The notes under the pieces: model-generated | What the model was told of the DNA's origin: nothing | Database searches by the model: none | What the model saw: the letters and a program-made list of their open reading frames with translations, nothing else | Part shown: piece by piece, positions 49,921 through 58,243 of the stretch | Position numbering within the stretch: position 1 is the stretch's first letter | Layout of the letters: every line of letters begins with the position of its first letter | Source: Mesorhizobium tamadayense | GTDB taxonomy: Bacteria > Pseudomonadota > Alphaproteobacteria > Rhizobiales > Rhizobiaceae | DNA: 62,915 bases | Direction: 5' to 3' | Assembly (NCBI RefSeq): GCF_003863365.1 | Contig: NZ_RQXT01000044.1 | Span: 1 to 62,915 of the forward strand | Position numbers and translations under genes: made by a program

Positions 49921-51471
49921 TCAATAGTCTTCGTTGAGGGCGTCAACCGCCGGGATCTCGCGCGAGCGTCGATCGATATAGGCGCGCAGTTCTTCATCTT
50001 TGGCCTGGTCCAGCGTGGGCTCCTGGTACTCTCCCAAAAGGTGCTTCGCGTGGTCGAGCGCCCTTTGCTTTATGTCCTTTGAGCCGTCGACCTTCCACTG
50101 CTCGATCGAATTGTTATCGAATAGCTTTGGTATGAAAAATGCGCGTTCGAAGTTGGCCTGAGTATGCGGATGTCCGAGATAGTGGCCACCGGGTCCGACG
50201 TCACGGATGGCGGCCAAGGCCTCGTCGAAATCATCCCAGTGGATACCTTGGGTCATGCGATAGCCCATGGCACAAACCTCGGCATCGACGACGAACTTCG
50301 CGATGGAACAATGCATCCCGGCTTCGTTCCAGCCCGCCGAGTGCCAGATGTAGTTGGCGCCGGACATCAGCACCGCCATCATTGTCATGGCGCTTTCGTA
50401 GCCGGCCTGAGCATCGAAAATCTTGGCACCGCCGAGCAGGTTCGATGTGCGCCACGGGACGTTGTAGCGTCGCGCCATCTGGCCGATCATGAAGTTCATC
50501 AACGATATCTCGGGCGTTCCAGCCATGGGGGCGCCGGACTGCATGGAGACCGTCGACAAGTAATGCCCGTAGATGGCCGGGCACCCTTTGCGGATCACTT
50601 GCGTGTAGGCGAGTGCAGAAAGCGCCTCGGCATTGAGCTGCGCCACCGCGGCTGCCGTCGACGCGGGCGTGTTCGCGCCGCCCAGCACGAATGGCGAGCA
50701 CAGCACCGGCTGGTTGCGCCGGCAGAATGCCCGCATCGCGCCGAGCATAACCTGGTCCCACACCAGTGGAGAATTGCCGTTGCAGTTTCCGGTTGTGACC
50801 GCATGCGTTTCCATGAAGCCTTCGCCGAAAAGAATCTCGCACATGTCGAGCACGTCCTCGGCGTTCTTGGGCGAGGTGGTCATTCCCATGAAGATCTTGT
50901 CGGAATGCTTCATCGACGAGTAGGTTATGTGCAGATGTCGATGCGCTACGACGATATCCATCGGCTCGACGATGTGGTGCGCCGATGAGTGCAGCGCCGG
51001 CATCATGTGCGCCAGCTTGTGGAAGGTCCCCAAGTCGGCAATGGTCGGGCCGCGACGCACGTCGTCAAGATCGCGCATGTAAGGCGCGCCGGTCATCGGA
51101 ACGAAGATCGAATTCGGGCCGCCCAGCTGTACGTTTTTCGCCGGGTTGCGAGCGAAATATTCAATGTCGGGTGGGATTGTTTTGATCAGATCCATCACCA
51201 ACGCGCGATCCAGATGGACTCGCTCACCGCGAACGTCGGCGCCTGCTCTTTTCCAGTCCTCAAGAGCGATCGGGTCGCGGAACACCACCCCGACCTCTTC
51301 CAGGATCGCAAGCGACGCTTCGTGAATACGTTCTACCTGCTCTGCATCCATGGGCTCGATTACGGGTAGCCCGCGCTTGAGCGTCGGCAGCATCTCCACT
51401 TTGGGCGCGGTCCGAATAATTCGGCGCGCATCGCGTCCTCCCCTTCGAGCGACTTGCGCTTCAATGGTCAT
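49921..51471 (-). CDS. Trimethylamine methyltransferase (MttB)-family protein, non-pyrrolysine
   Basis: This 516-residue protein belongs to the MttB superfamily (RIHEASLAILEEVGVVFRDP, GPTIADLGTFHKLAHMMPAL, PVLCSPFVLGGANTPAS, AKIFDAQAGYESAMTMMAVL, GYRMTQGIHWDDFDEALAAI). It is read without an amber codon, so it is not a pyrrolysine enzyme. Characterised non-Pyl members demethylate glycine betaine, proline betaine, carnitine or butyrobetaine using a separate corrinoid protein. No corrinoid gene is visible within this window. GGAGG precedes ATG 51471. It is first in a unit with the HpbD-like epimerase and AraC regulator. The methyl acceptor is unknown. Confidence 0.88.
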   Translation of the reverse strand: MTIEAQVARRGGRDARRIIRTAPKVEMLPTLKRGLPVIEPMDAEQVERIHEASLAILEEVGVVFRDPIALEDWKRAGADVRGERVHLDRALVMDLIKTIPPDIEYFARNPAKNVQLGGPNSIFVPMTGAPYMRDLDDVRRGPTIADLGTFHKLAHMMPALHSSAHHIVEPMDIVVAHRHLHITYSSMKHSDKIFMGMTTSPKNAEDVLDMCEILFGEGFMETHAVTTGNCNGNSPLVWDQVMLGAMRAFCRRNQPVLCSPFVLGGANTPASTAAAVAQLNAEALSALAYTQVIRKGCPAIYGHYLSTVSMQSGAPMAGTPEISLMNFMIGQMARRYNVPWRTSNLLGGAKIFDAQAGYESAMTMMAVLMSGANYIWHSAGWNEAGMHCSIAKFVVDAEVCAMGYRMTQGIHWDDFDEALAAIRDVGPGGHYLGHPHTQANFERAFFIPKLFDNNSIEQWKVDGSKDIKQRALDHAKHLLGEYQEPTLDQAKDEELRAYIDRRSREIPAVDALNEDY

Positions 51472-51889
51472 GCGGGCCTCCAAAAAAAGAATACGCGAGC
51501 CGCAGCCGGGCCGCGCGCGACTATTGCTGCAACCGGCCGACTTGACCTACTGCAAAAGTCTCACGTGCGTGTTGACTAAAGTGCTGAAGTCCGTGGCTTC
51601 GCCTCGTCGCTCACGATTGATCCAATCAGCATCGTTATGGGAAACGCAGCTCAATCACTGAAAGCCGGCCCGTAAATCATTCCCACGCGCCCCAGCAGAA
51701 GTCTCATCTTTGCTGAGTTGCGACGGTCAGCATATTCCGCATCAAAATGCCTAAAGTCCCGACAGAGCCAGCTTTCGCCAGATGCGATCTGGTGTATGCA
51801 TGGCAGCGATCACAATGTCGTGCCGACGTCTCACGTACGTTTTGCCGAAATCGCGGCGCCGCTCGGTTTTGGAATGTTTGGAGCCCAGG
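51472..51889. other. Divergent intergenic region between mttB and lysR
   Basis: These 418 bases contain no gene I support. Frames open into the region from both sides, but the chosen starts have better ribosome sites. No palindrome longer than 8 bp or LysR T-N11-A site stood out by eye. Confidence 0.5.
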
Positions 51890-52801
51890 ATGGTTCGCCG
51901 ATATTATGACCTGCCCTCCCTGACAGCCCTCGCGATCTTCGAAGCATCCGCCAGGCACTTGTCGTTCAAGCTGGCGGCGGGAGAGCTGAATGTAACCCCC
52001 GGGGCGGTCAGCAAACAGGTCAAGGCGGTCGAGGACGAACTTGGCGTTCAGCTGTTTGTAAGGCTGGGCTCAGGGGTGATGCTGACGAGTGCCGGCGAGG
52101 ACCTTTATGGCGTTCTTGCGAGCGGCTTTTCGCGCGCAGCCGAAATTGTCCGCACCGTCAAGCGCGGCGATCGCTCCAAGAACGTCACGCTCGCCTGTTC
52201 TGACGCCTTTGCTACAATGTGGCTGATACCGCGTATGCCCGATTTCTGGACACGGTACGGCGAGATTGCAGTCGATCATCTGATTTCCGACAATCCGCGT
52301 GACTATCGAAGGGCCGAGGTGGAGTTGCGCATCCGATACGGATTCGGCTCCTGGCCTGACGAGAATGCCGAGCTCCTTTTCAGCGAAACCATATATCCGG
52401 TCTGCGGGGCGGAGTTTGCCAATGTGCATCGAGACGCGACGGCAGCATCTTTGCCGGATCTTCCCTTGCTGCATGTTGACTGGGTTGACCCAAACTGGGC
52501 GGGCTGGGACGAGGTATTGCGCCGTGCGGCCGTGCCCCACGGTCCGACCCGCGGCCGCCGGTTCGGCAAATTCTTTGTAGCCATGCAGGCGGCTCAGGCC
52601 GACCAGGGCGTTGCCGTGGGCTGGCATCGCCTCGTGACGTCACAGATCGAGGAAGGCAAACTGGTCAGGCTGACCGAACTCGAACTCCCGGCGCCAGGCA
52701 GCTACTATCTCACCTGGAACGATAACCGTACGCTTTCGCCCGCTGCCGAAATCCTGCGAAGCTGGATACGAGAAATCGCTGCGCAAGAACGAGACAGCTA
52801 G
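51890..52801 (+). CDS. LysR-family regulator (GcvA-like)
   Basis: The 303-residue reading starts MVRRYYDLPSLTALAIFEAS behind GGAG. The winged helix follows (HLSFKLAAGELNVTPGAVSK, VKAVEDELGVQLFVRLGSGV). The effector domain contains VTLACSDAFATMWLIPRMPD and FFVAMQAAQADQGVAVGWHR. It is GcvA/AmpR-like, as is the one at 54102. It probably controls the MttB operon or the 2OG-oxygenase gene. The frame opens at 51782 but the extension looks like noise. Confidence 0.88.
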   Translation: MVRRYYDLPSLTALAIFEASARHLSFKLAAGELNVTPGAVSKQVKAVEDELGVQLFVRLGSGVMLTSAGEDLYGVLASGFSRAAEIVRTVKRGDRSKNVTLACSDAFATMWLIPRMPDFWTRYGEIAVDHLISDNPRDYRRAEVELRIRYGFGSWPDENAELLFSETIYPVCGAEFANVHRDATAASLPDLPLLHVDWVDPNWAGWDEVLRRAAVPHGPTRGRRFGKFFVAMQAAQADQGVAVGWHRLVTSQIEEGKLVRLTELELPAPGSYYLTWNDNRTLSPAAEILRSWIREIAAQERDS

Positions 52802-53050
52802 AGTTCTTCCGCCCCTAAGCGCTCCTCGTGTCGCTATATTGCTCGCCGAACTTGGCGTCTTCGTCGCCAACCTGTCTTAGGCACGATCAGTTTGAGATGC
52901 CGGAATCCATCAGGATCGGATCGTTCGTGCCGTCCGCACCGTGACGCCAGATTATTAGAAGTAATCCGACAGCAATATTATTGCAGTTGAGGGGATTGGA
53001 ACGAATGGGCCAAGGTCGGCCCGTCTCCCTCCGTCAAGCCAAGGTGTCCA

Positions 53051-54046
53051 ATGTCCGTAGATCTCGTTGCCAGACTGGACGACAAGCTGCGTGCGAAGCG
53101 CGAAAGCTTCGACAAGATTCCGGTGGTCGATATCGCGCCCCTTCTCGATGGCAGCAATAAGCAGGCAGTGGCCAAGCAGATACGTTGGGCGCTGTCGAAC
53201 ACTGGTTTCATGTACGTCAGGAACCATGGCATTCCTCAGGAGTTTGTCGATTCGGTGTTCGATGTGAGTCGCCGGTTTTTTGATTTGCCCATGCCGCAGA
53301 AGATGGAACTGCACGTAAGCAAATCGGATGTAGCGCTGCGCGGATACATCGAGCCATTCGGGGAAAACACCGATCCAAGCAAGACGAAAGACCTGAAAGA
53401 ATGCTTTGACATCGGCCCTGAGCGCTCGACCCTAGAAGGTCCGTTTTTTGGCTCCAACCAGTGGCCCGCAACCCTGCCCGAGTTTTCCGAGCTGACATAC
53501 GCGTACCATCAGAAAATGGTCATCCTCTCGAAAACACTGTTGAAGGGCATCGCGCTCAGCCTGGACTTGCAGGAAACTCATTTCGAGAAACTGATGCGCA
53601 ACCCGATCAGTATCCAGCGCCTTCTCCACTACCCTCCGCAAGGTGGCTATGTGGGGGAAAACATCATCGGTATCGGTGCGCACACGGACTATGGCAATCT
53701 GACCATCCTCGCGCAGGACGACGTCGGCGGTCTGCAGGTCATGAATCGCGACGGAGACTGGGTAGAGGGCACACCCATCCACGGCACCTTCGTCATCAAC
53801 ATTGGCGATCTGATCCAGCGGCTCACCAATGATGTCTATCTGGCGAACATGCATCGCGTGGTCAACACCACTGGGCGGGAGCGCTATTCGATCCCGTTCT
53901 TTATCGATGCTGATTTCGATGCAATCATCGAACCTTTGGCGTCCTGCGTCACGGATGGCAACCCGCGTCGCTATAAGCCGGTGACTTGTGGCCAGCACAA
54001 ATTCGGGCGTTTCGCAGTAAGCTACGCCCACTTGGCCAAGGCATAG
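53051..54046 (+). CDS. 2-oxoglutarate/Fe(II)-dependent oxygenase (isopenicillin N synthase-like)
   Basis: This 331-residue protein has the double-stranded beta-helix oxygenase pattern. Iron ligands are in GAHTDYGNLTIL (H-x-D, near residue 216) and LANMHRVVN. The RYSIPFF motif binds 2-oxoglutarate. The N-terminus KIPVVDIAPLLDGSNKQAVA and NTGFMYVRNHGIPQEF are typical of DIOX_N proteins. Such enzymes hydroxylate or oxidatively demethylate small amines and amino acids. It could hydroxylate proline betaine or strip N-methyl groups, but no substrate is shown. Confidence 0.88.
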   Translation: MSVDLVARLDDKLRAKRESFDKIPVVDIAPLLDGSNKQAVAKQIRWALSNTGFMYVRNHGIPQEFVDSVFDVSRRFFDLPMPQKMELHVSKSDVALRGYIEPFGENTDPSKTKDLKECFDIGPERSTLEGPFFGSNQWPATLPEFSELTYAYHQKMVILSKTLLKGIALSLDLQETHFEKLMRNPISIQRLLHYPPQGGYVGENIIGIGAHTDYGNLTILAQDDVGGLQVMNRDGDWVEGTPIHGTFVINIGDLIQRLTNDVYLANMHRVVNTTGRERYSIPFFIDADFDAIIEPLASCVTDGNPRRYKPVTCGQHKFGRFAVSYAHLAKA

Positions 54047-54049
54047 CGA

Positions 54050-54071
54050 GGGCGGTGATGTGAAGCCGCCC
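54050..54071. terminator. GC-rich hairpin between convergent genes
   Basis: GGGCGG (54050-54055) and CCGCCC (54066-54071) can form a stem with a 10-base loop between the 2OG-oxygenase and the convergent lysR. The stem is short and no long T-run follows, so terminator function is tentative. Confidence 0.35.
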
Positions 54072-54101
54072 GAAGAAGTCAGCGAGCAAGAGAGCAGCCG
54101 C

Positions 54102-54980
54102 TCAAGAGCTTTTGGCGAGCCAGCTCGCAAAAAGCCGAGCTTTCGAACCTGCCCTGGGATGGATTTTCAGATAAAATGCCCTGGGTGAGGGAATGTTGTC
54201 GGGTACAAGTGTGACCAGCCGGCCCTGTTCCATCAGGCTTTTGACCAATCCATCCCACCCCAAGACCGCCCCGATATCATCCTGAGCGGCTTGGAGAGCA
54301 ATCATGTAGTTGTTCACGGAAAACCTGCGGCCTTTCGGGATGGTGTATCCAAGCGCTTGAAACCACTCTGGCCAGTTCGTCCAGTCGGTTTCCTCATTAT
54401 TCATATGAATCAAAGGCGCCATGAGCAGATCCTCAACTCGGCAAATGCCGTGCTCTGCGGCGAATTTTGGAGTTCCAAGCGCGACAATGCGATCTTGAAA
54501 AAGTTTGTGACACTCCTCGCGATTCACCTGCGCATCTCCGTATTGAATACTTAGATCACAGCGGATCGCTGTTCCGGGCACGTCGCTGACGATCTGCGAC
54601 ACGGTGACGGTGGGATGGCTTTTCCAGAAGGCTGCGATCTTCGGTGTAAGCCATAACGAACTAACGGCCGTCGTTGTCCGGATAGTCACGTCAGCGGTTT
54701 CCGGGCGATCGCGCATGTGAGTAACGGCCTCGGAAATCGTCTCAAGCCCGCGCTGCACGGCAACGAACAAGAACGCCCCTTTCTCAGTCAATTCGACGCC
54801 GCGGCTCATGCGCAGGAACAGGTTGCATCCCAAATCACCCTCAAGCGCCTTGATCTGGTGGCTGATCGCCGCAGGCGTCACATTCAATTCCTGGGCGGCG
54901 TTTTTGAAACTCGCATTTCGGGCGGCCGCCTCGAAGCAGATGAGAGCCGTCACCGAGGAGAGATCGTACGGTCTTGGCAT
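54102..54980 (-). CDS. LysR-family regulator (GcvA-like) divergent from the Rieske oxygenase
   Basis: The 292-residue protein starts MPRPYDLSSVTALICFEAAA. The helix-turn-helix is NASFKNAAQELNVTPAAISH, followed by IKALEGDLGCNLFLRM. Effector-domain segments are ADVTIRTTTAVSSLWLTPKI and NNYMIALQAAQDDIGAVLGW. It is divergent from the Rieske gene over ~157 bases containing ATTAG boxes. It is a close relative of the LysR at 51890. A role in controlling the Rieske/reductase pair is likely. Confidence 0.88.
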   Translation of the reverse strand: MPRPYDLSSVTALICFEAAARNASFKNAAQELNVTPAAISHQIKALEGDLGCNLFLRMSRGVELTEKGAFLFVAVQRGLETISEAVTHMRDRPETADVTIRTTTAVSSLWLTPKIAAFWKSHPTVTVSQIVSDVPGTAIRCDLSIQYGDAQVNREECHKLFQDRIVALGTPKFAAEHGICRVEDLLMAPLIHMNNEETDWTNWPEWFQALGYTIPKGRRFSVNNYMIALQAAQDDIGAVLGWDGLVKSLMEQGRLVTLVPDNIPSPRAFYLKIHPRAGSKARLFASWLAKSS

Positions 54981-55035
54981 CAACGCTTCTTCGGACCCGC
55001 TTTTTGGCTCATGGATGGTTCGCAGAGTGCAACAG

Positions 55036-55066
55036 ATTAGCTGAACTAAATCGTGCTGAAAATTAG
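55036..55066. promoter_or_regulatory. ATTAG/CTAA(A) boxes in the lysR-Rieske gap
   Basis: ATTAG occurs at 55036-55040 and 55062-55066, with CTAAA at 55046-55050; TTAG and CTAA form an inverted pair. GcvA-type LysR proteins recognise CTAAT-like elements. Position between divergent lysR and the Rieske gene fits an operator. Confidence 0.4.
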
Positions 55067-55137
55067 TGCTATTGCGCAAAAGGCGTTCAGGCAAGAAAAT
55101 TACATCTCAAATGTGCACGCCATCTATGGAATTCCGC

Positions 55138-56376
55138 ATGATCGCCCCCTCGCCCTCGATCCAAGAGTTGCTAGCGCGCCGCGTCTCGGGCTATGCCCTT
55201 GAGCAGCCCTTTTACACTTCGCCGACGATTTACCATCTCGATCTCGAGCACATCTTCTACCAGGAATGGCTCTACGCGGCCCCGGCGTGCCAGCTTGCGA
55301 AAGCCGGTAGCTACGTGACGATGCGCGTGGGTGCCTATGAGGTGGTCATCGTGCGCGCCCGCGATGGTGAAATCCGCGCCTTCCACAATTCTTGCCGCCA
55401 TCGCGGCTCGATGATTTGCAAGGCGCGCGAAGGCCAAGTGGCCAAACTCGTCTGCCCCTATCACCAGTGGACCTATGAGCTTGACGGCAAGCTCATCTGG
55501 GCAAATGACATGGGGCCCGACTTCGACATGTCCAAACACGGGCTGAAGCCGGTCCATTTGCGCAATCTTGCCGGCCTGATTTACGTCTGTCTGTCAGCTA
55601 CGCCCCCAGACTTCGAACCGTTTGCCGACCTGGCCCTTCCCTACCTAGAGGTCCATGACCTCAACAATGCGAAGGCCGCGCATACGTCGACCATCATCGA
55701 GAAGGCCAACTGGAAGCTTGTGTGGGAAAACAACCGCGAATGCTACCACTGCAGCAGCAACCACCCGTCGCTCTGCCGCTCCTTCTCGCTCGACCCGGAA
55801 GTGGCCGGAGTGTCTGCGGACGGGTCTGTCTCGGCGACCCTTCAGGCGCATTTTGACCGTTGCGAAGCCTCAGGCGCGCCGGCGCAGTTCCGCCTTGGCG
55901 GCAGCGGCCAATTTCGCCTGGCGCGGATGCCGCTGCAGCAAAAGGCCGTGAGCTACACGCTCGACGGCAAGGCTGCCGTTCACAAGAATCTTGGCCGGGT
56001 GGCTCTGCCCGAAGCAGGCTCGCTGTTGATGTTCCATTATCCGACGACCTGGAGCCACTTCCTGCCGGATCACTCCTTGACCTTCCGAGTCACGCCAATC
56101 AGCGCCACGGAAACCGAGGTCACCACCACCTGGCTGGTGAACAAAGATGCCGTCGAAGGCGTCGACTACGACCTCAAGCGCCTGACCGAGGTCTGGATTT
56201 CTACCAATGATGAAGACCGTGAGATCGTCGAGACCAACCAGCAAGGGATCTTTTCTCCTGCCTATGTTCCCGGACCATATTCGCCGGTTCAGGAAAGCGG
56301 TGTGACCCAATTCGTCGATTGGTATGCGAACTGGCTTGAGCGCTCTCAGGCCTCGATGCGATTGGCCGCGGAGTGA
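55138..56376 (+). CDS. Rieske-type betaine demethylase oxygenase subunit (GbcA/Stc2-like)
   Basis: The 412-residue reading starts MIAPSPSIQELLARR, matching the start of stachydrine demethylase. The Rieske cluster is CRHRG-x-MIC (CxH) with CPYHQW (CxxH). The mononuclear iron site lies around ENNRECYHCSSNHPSL, plus an acidic residue in NDEDREIVETNQQGI. Such enzymes remove one N-methyl group from glycine betaine, proline betaine or hydroxyproline betaine, with oxygen and electrons from the reductase encoded next. It is four bases from the reductase gene. The start is uncertain among ATG codons at 55111, 55126 and 55138. Confidence 0.9.
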   Translation: MIAPSPSIQELLARRVSGYALEQPFYTSPTIYHLDLEHIFYQEWLYAAPACQLAKAGSYVTMRVGAYEVVIVRARDGEIRAFHNSCRHRGSMICKAREGQVAKLVCPYHQWTYELDGKLIWANDMGPDFDMSKHGLKPVHLRNLAGLIYVCLSATPPDFEPFADLALPYLEVHDLNNAKAAHTSTIIEKANWKLVWENNRECYHCSSNHPSLCRSFSLDPEVAGVSADGSVSATLQAHFDRCEASGAPAQFRLGGSGQFRLARMPLQQKAVSYTLDGKAAVHKNLGRVALPEAGSLLMFHYPTTWSHFLPDHSLTFRVTPISATETEVTTTWLVNKDAVEGVDYDLKRLTEVWISTNDEDREIVETNQQGIFSPAYVPGPYSPVQESGVTQFVDWYANWLERSQASMRLAAE

Positions 56377-56380
56377 ACCA

Positions 56381-57448
56381 ATGAACGTGGTGGCAAAACC
56401 CAGGCTGGTTTTCTGGACCGACGCCGAAGAACTCGAATGTGCCTCCTTTCTTCCGGAGGCGCCGAACGTCCTGACCTTTTGTTTCCGGTCGCCCTCCGGA
56501 TCGCTGTTCAATTTTGATCCAGGGCAATTCCTCACTTTGGAACTGCCCACTCCCGGCGGTCCGATCTATCGGACCTACACGATATCCTCATCTCCGTCGC
56601 GGCCGACCTCGCTGACCATTACCGTAAAGGCGCAGGCCGACTCTGTCGGAACGCAGTGGATGTTTGACAGCCTCCGTCCGGGAATGCGCCTGCGGGCAAT
56701 AGGTCCGGGGGGCACCTTCTCGATGGCGCATCAGCCAGCCGAAAAGTATCTTTTCATCTCAGCCGGCTCGGGCATCACACCTATGATGTCCATGACTACA
56801 CATCTGTATGATTCCGGAGTTGATCCGGACATCGTCTTTGTCCACTGCGCGCGCCGCCCTTCTGAGATCATCTTCCGCGAACGGCTGGAGCATATGGCGT
56901 CGCGCGTAACTGGCATCGACCTGAAATGGGTGGTTGAACAGACCGATCCATACAGGCCGTGGACCGGTTACAGAGGCATGTTCAACCAGTTGATGCTCGG
57001 ACTGATGGCGCAGGATTATCTTGATCGCGAGGTGTTCTGCTGCGGGCCAGAGCCCTTCATGCAAGCCGTGCGCGAGGCGCTGGCCGGTCTCGGTTTCGAC
57101 ATGGCGCATTATCATCAGGAAAGCTTCCGCGCACCGCTTCCTGAGGCCGAGAAGGTCCCGGATGACTTCGTTCCCACCGAGAAGAACGAGGCCGAGATCG
57201 AATTTGTCCTATCCGGCGTCTCGGCGAAATGCGTCGAGACGGATACGATCGTGGCTGCGGCACGGGCTGCCGGTCTGGTGATTCGATCGGGTTGCAGTAT
57301 GGGAATATGCGGGACCTGCAAGGTTCGCAAAATCGACGGCGATGTGCATATGGTCCACAATGGCGGCATCACCGACGAAGAGATTGCCGACGGCTATATC
57401 CTTGCTTGCTGTTCTAATCCGGTTGGCCGTGTGAAAGTCGACTTATAG
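56381..57448 (+). CDS. Ferredoxin reductase partner of the Rieske oxygenase (GbcB/HpbC-like)
   Basis: This 355-residue hybrid reductase has a flavin-binding domain (YRTYTISSSPSRPTSLTITV), an NAD(P) domain (KYLFISAGSGITPMMSMTTH, VFCCGPEPFMQAVREAL) and a C-terminal ferredoxin with CSMGICGTCKVRKIDG and a distant CC pair (YILACCSNP). It passes electrons from NAD(P)H to the Rieske protein. It begins four bases after that gene's stop, so they are cotranscribed. Confidence 0.93.
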   Translation: MNVVAKPRLVFWTDAEELECASFLPEAPNVLTFCFRSPSGSLFNFDPGQFLTLELPTPGGPIYRTYTISSSPSRPTSLTITVKAQADSVGTQWMFDSLRPGMRLRAIGPGGTFSMAHQPAEKYLFISAGSGITPMMSMTTHLYDSGVDPDIVFVHCARRPSEIIFRERLEHMASRVTGIDLKWVVEQTDPYRPWTGYRGMFNQLMLGLMAQDYLDREVFCCGPEPFMQAVREALAGLGFDMAHYHQESFRAPLPEAEKVPDDFVPTEKNEAEIEFVLSGVSAKCVETDTIVAAARAAGLVIRSGCSMGICGTCKVRKIDGDVHMVHNGGITDEEIADGYILACCSNPVGRVKVDL

Positions 57449-57722
57449 CAACCATTTCGCGATCTTTGATCAAGCAGCAGGTCGAGGTGGTGTGGATCGG
57501 TGCCGTGCCGGCAAAGTTCACGCAGTTCACATTGAGTCGCATTACTATCAGAAACCAGGCGGGCGACGACGACCCCGGGCTGCCGTCCGCCGCTCCGGCC
57601 ATGACCAACGCCAGCATCGCTGCGAGCGGAAATTTGATATGGGCCGCTGCCGATCCGCGACCAGTTCGCTTGCGCGAAGTTCAGCGACACTAGCCTTAAT
57701 GTCACCGCAGGCGTCGTGCCGG
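57449..57722. other. Intergenic region with no supported gene
   Basis: Frames open on both strands across this 274-base region but none carries a domain or ribosome site. It separates the betaine locus from the SoxR unit. Nothing else stood out. Confidence 0.5.
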
Positions 57723-58157
57723 TTATCCAAGCCAATATCTCGGGCCTGGTCCCTTTCGCCCTGCCGTATCGGCGGGGTTTGCAAGTCTGCACCGGTCGAT
57801 CGACAGGCAGCCGCAGCCGATGCACTCTGTCAGGCCGGACCGCAGGCGCTGGAGCTCGGCGATCCGCTTGTCGATGCGCTTCATCCATTCACCGGACAGC
57901 CGCGACCAGTCGCCACGCGTCGGCATGCGGTCGGCCGGCAACTTGGCGAGCTCGGCGCCGATCTCCTCAAGCGTAAGGCCAATGCGCTGCGCAAAGACAA
58001 TGAAAGCGATCCGGCGCAGGACGGACCGCGGAAAGCGCCTATGCCCCGAGCCGGCCCGTTTGGACACGATCAGTCCGCGTTCTTCGTAGAAACGCAGGGC
58101 CGATGAGGCGACGCCGCTGCGCTGCGAGACGTCGGTAATGGTCAACATGGCATCCAT
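57723..58157 (-). CDS. soxR: Redox-sensing MerR-family activator SoxR
   Basis: This 144-residue protein has a MerR winged helix (LTITDVSQRSGVASSALRFY, GSGHRRFPRSVLRRIAFIVF) and the SoxR 2Fe-2S motif CIGCGCLSIDRC, exactly C-x2-C-x-C-x5-C. SoxR activates transcription when the cluster is oxidised by redox-cycling drugs or superoxide. In non-enteric bacteria it controls its own small regulon directly rather than via soxS. It is divergent from an SDR-QueA-like pair and a SoxR box lies between them. Confidence 0.95.
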   Translation of the reverse strand: MDAMLTITDVSQRSGVASSALRFYEERGLIVSKRAGSGHRRFPRSVLRRIAFIVFAQRIGLTLEEIGAELAKLPADRMPTRGDWSRLSGEWMKRIDKRIAELQRLRSGLTECIGCGCLSIDRCRLANPADTAGRKGPGPRYWLG

Positions 58158-58182
58158 GCAACAATGACAGCACGATTTCCGC

Positions 58183-58213
58183 TTGACTTCAAGTTAACTT
58201 GAACTTGTAGCAA
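58183..58213 (+). promoter_or_regulatory. SoxR box in a 19-bp-spaced promoter
   Basis: TTGACT (58183-58188) is followed after 19 bases by TAGCAA (58208-58213). The spacer contains the perfect 16-bp palindrome TTCAAGTTAACTTGAA (58188-58203), nearly identical to the classical SoxR site CCTCAAGTTAACTTGAGG. An overlong spacer is the hallmark of MerR-activated promoters. It drives the SDR at 58244. Confidence 0.85.
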
Positions 58214-58243
58214 AGACCAGGAGCGAGTGAAGGAGTTTGAGTG

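Noticed and set aside
49921..51471. Possible pyrrolysine-type MttB with an amber codon.
   Set aside because: The gene is open through its full length with no internal TAG, so it is a non-pyrrolysine member.
57449..57722. Hypothetical proteins on either strand after the Rieske reductase.
   Set aside because: The frames overlap each other, have no motif and no ribosome site.
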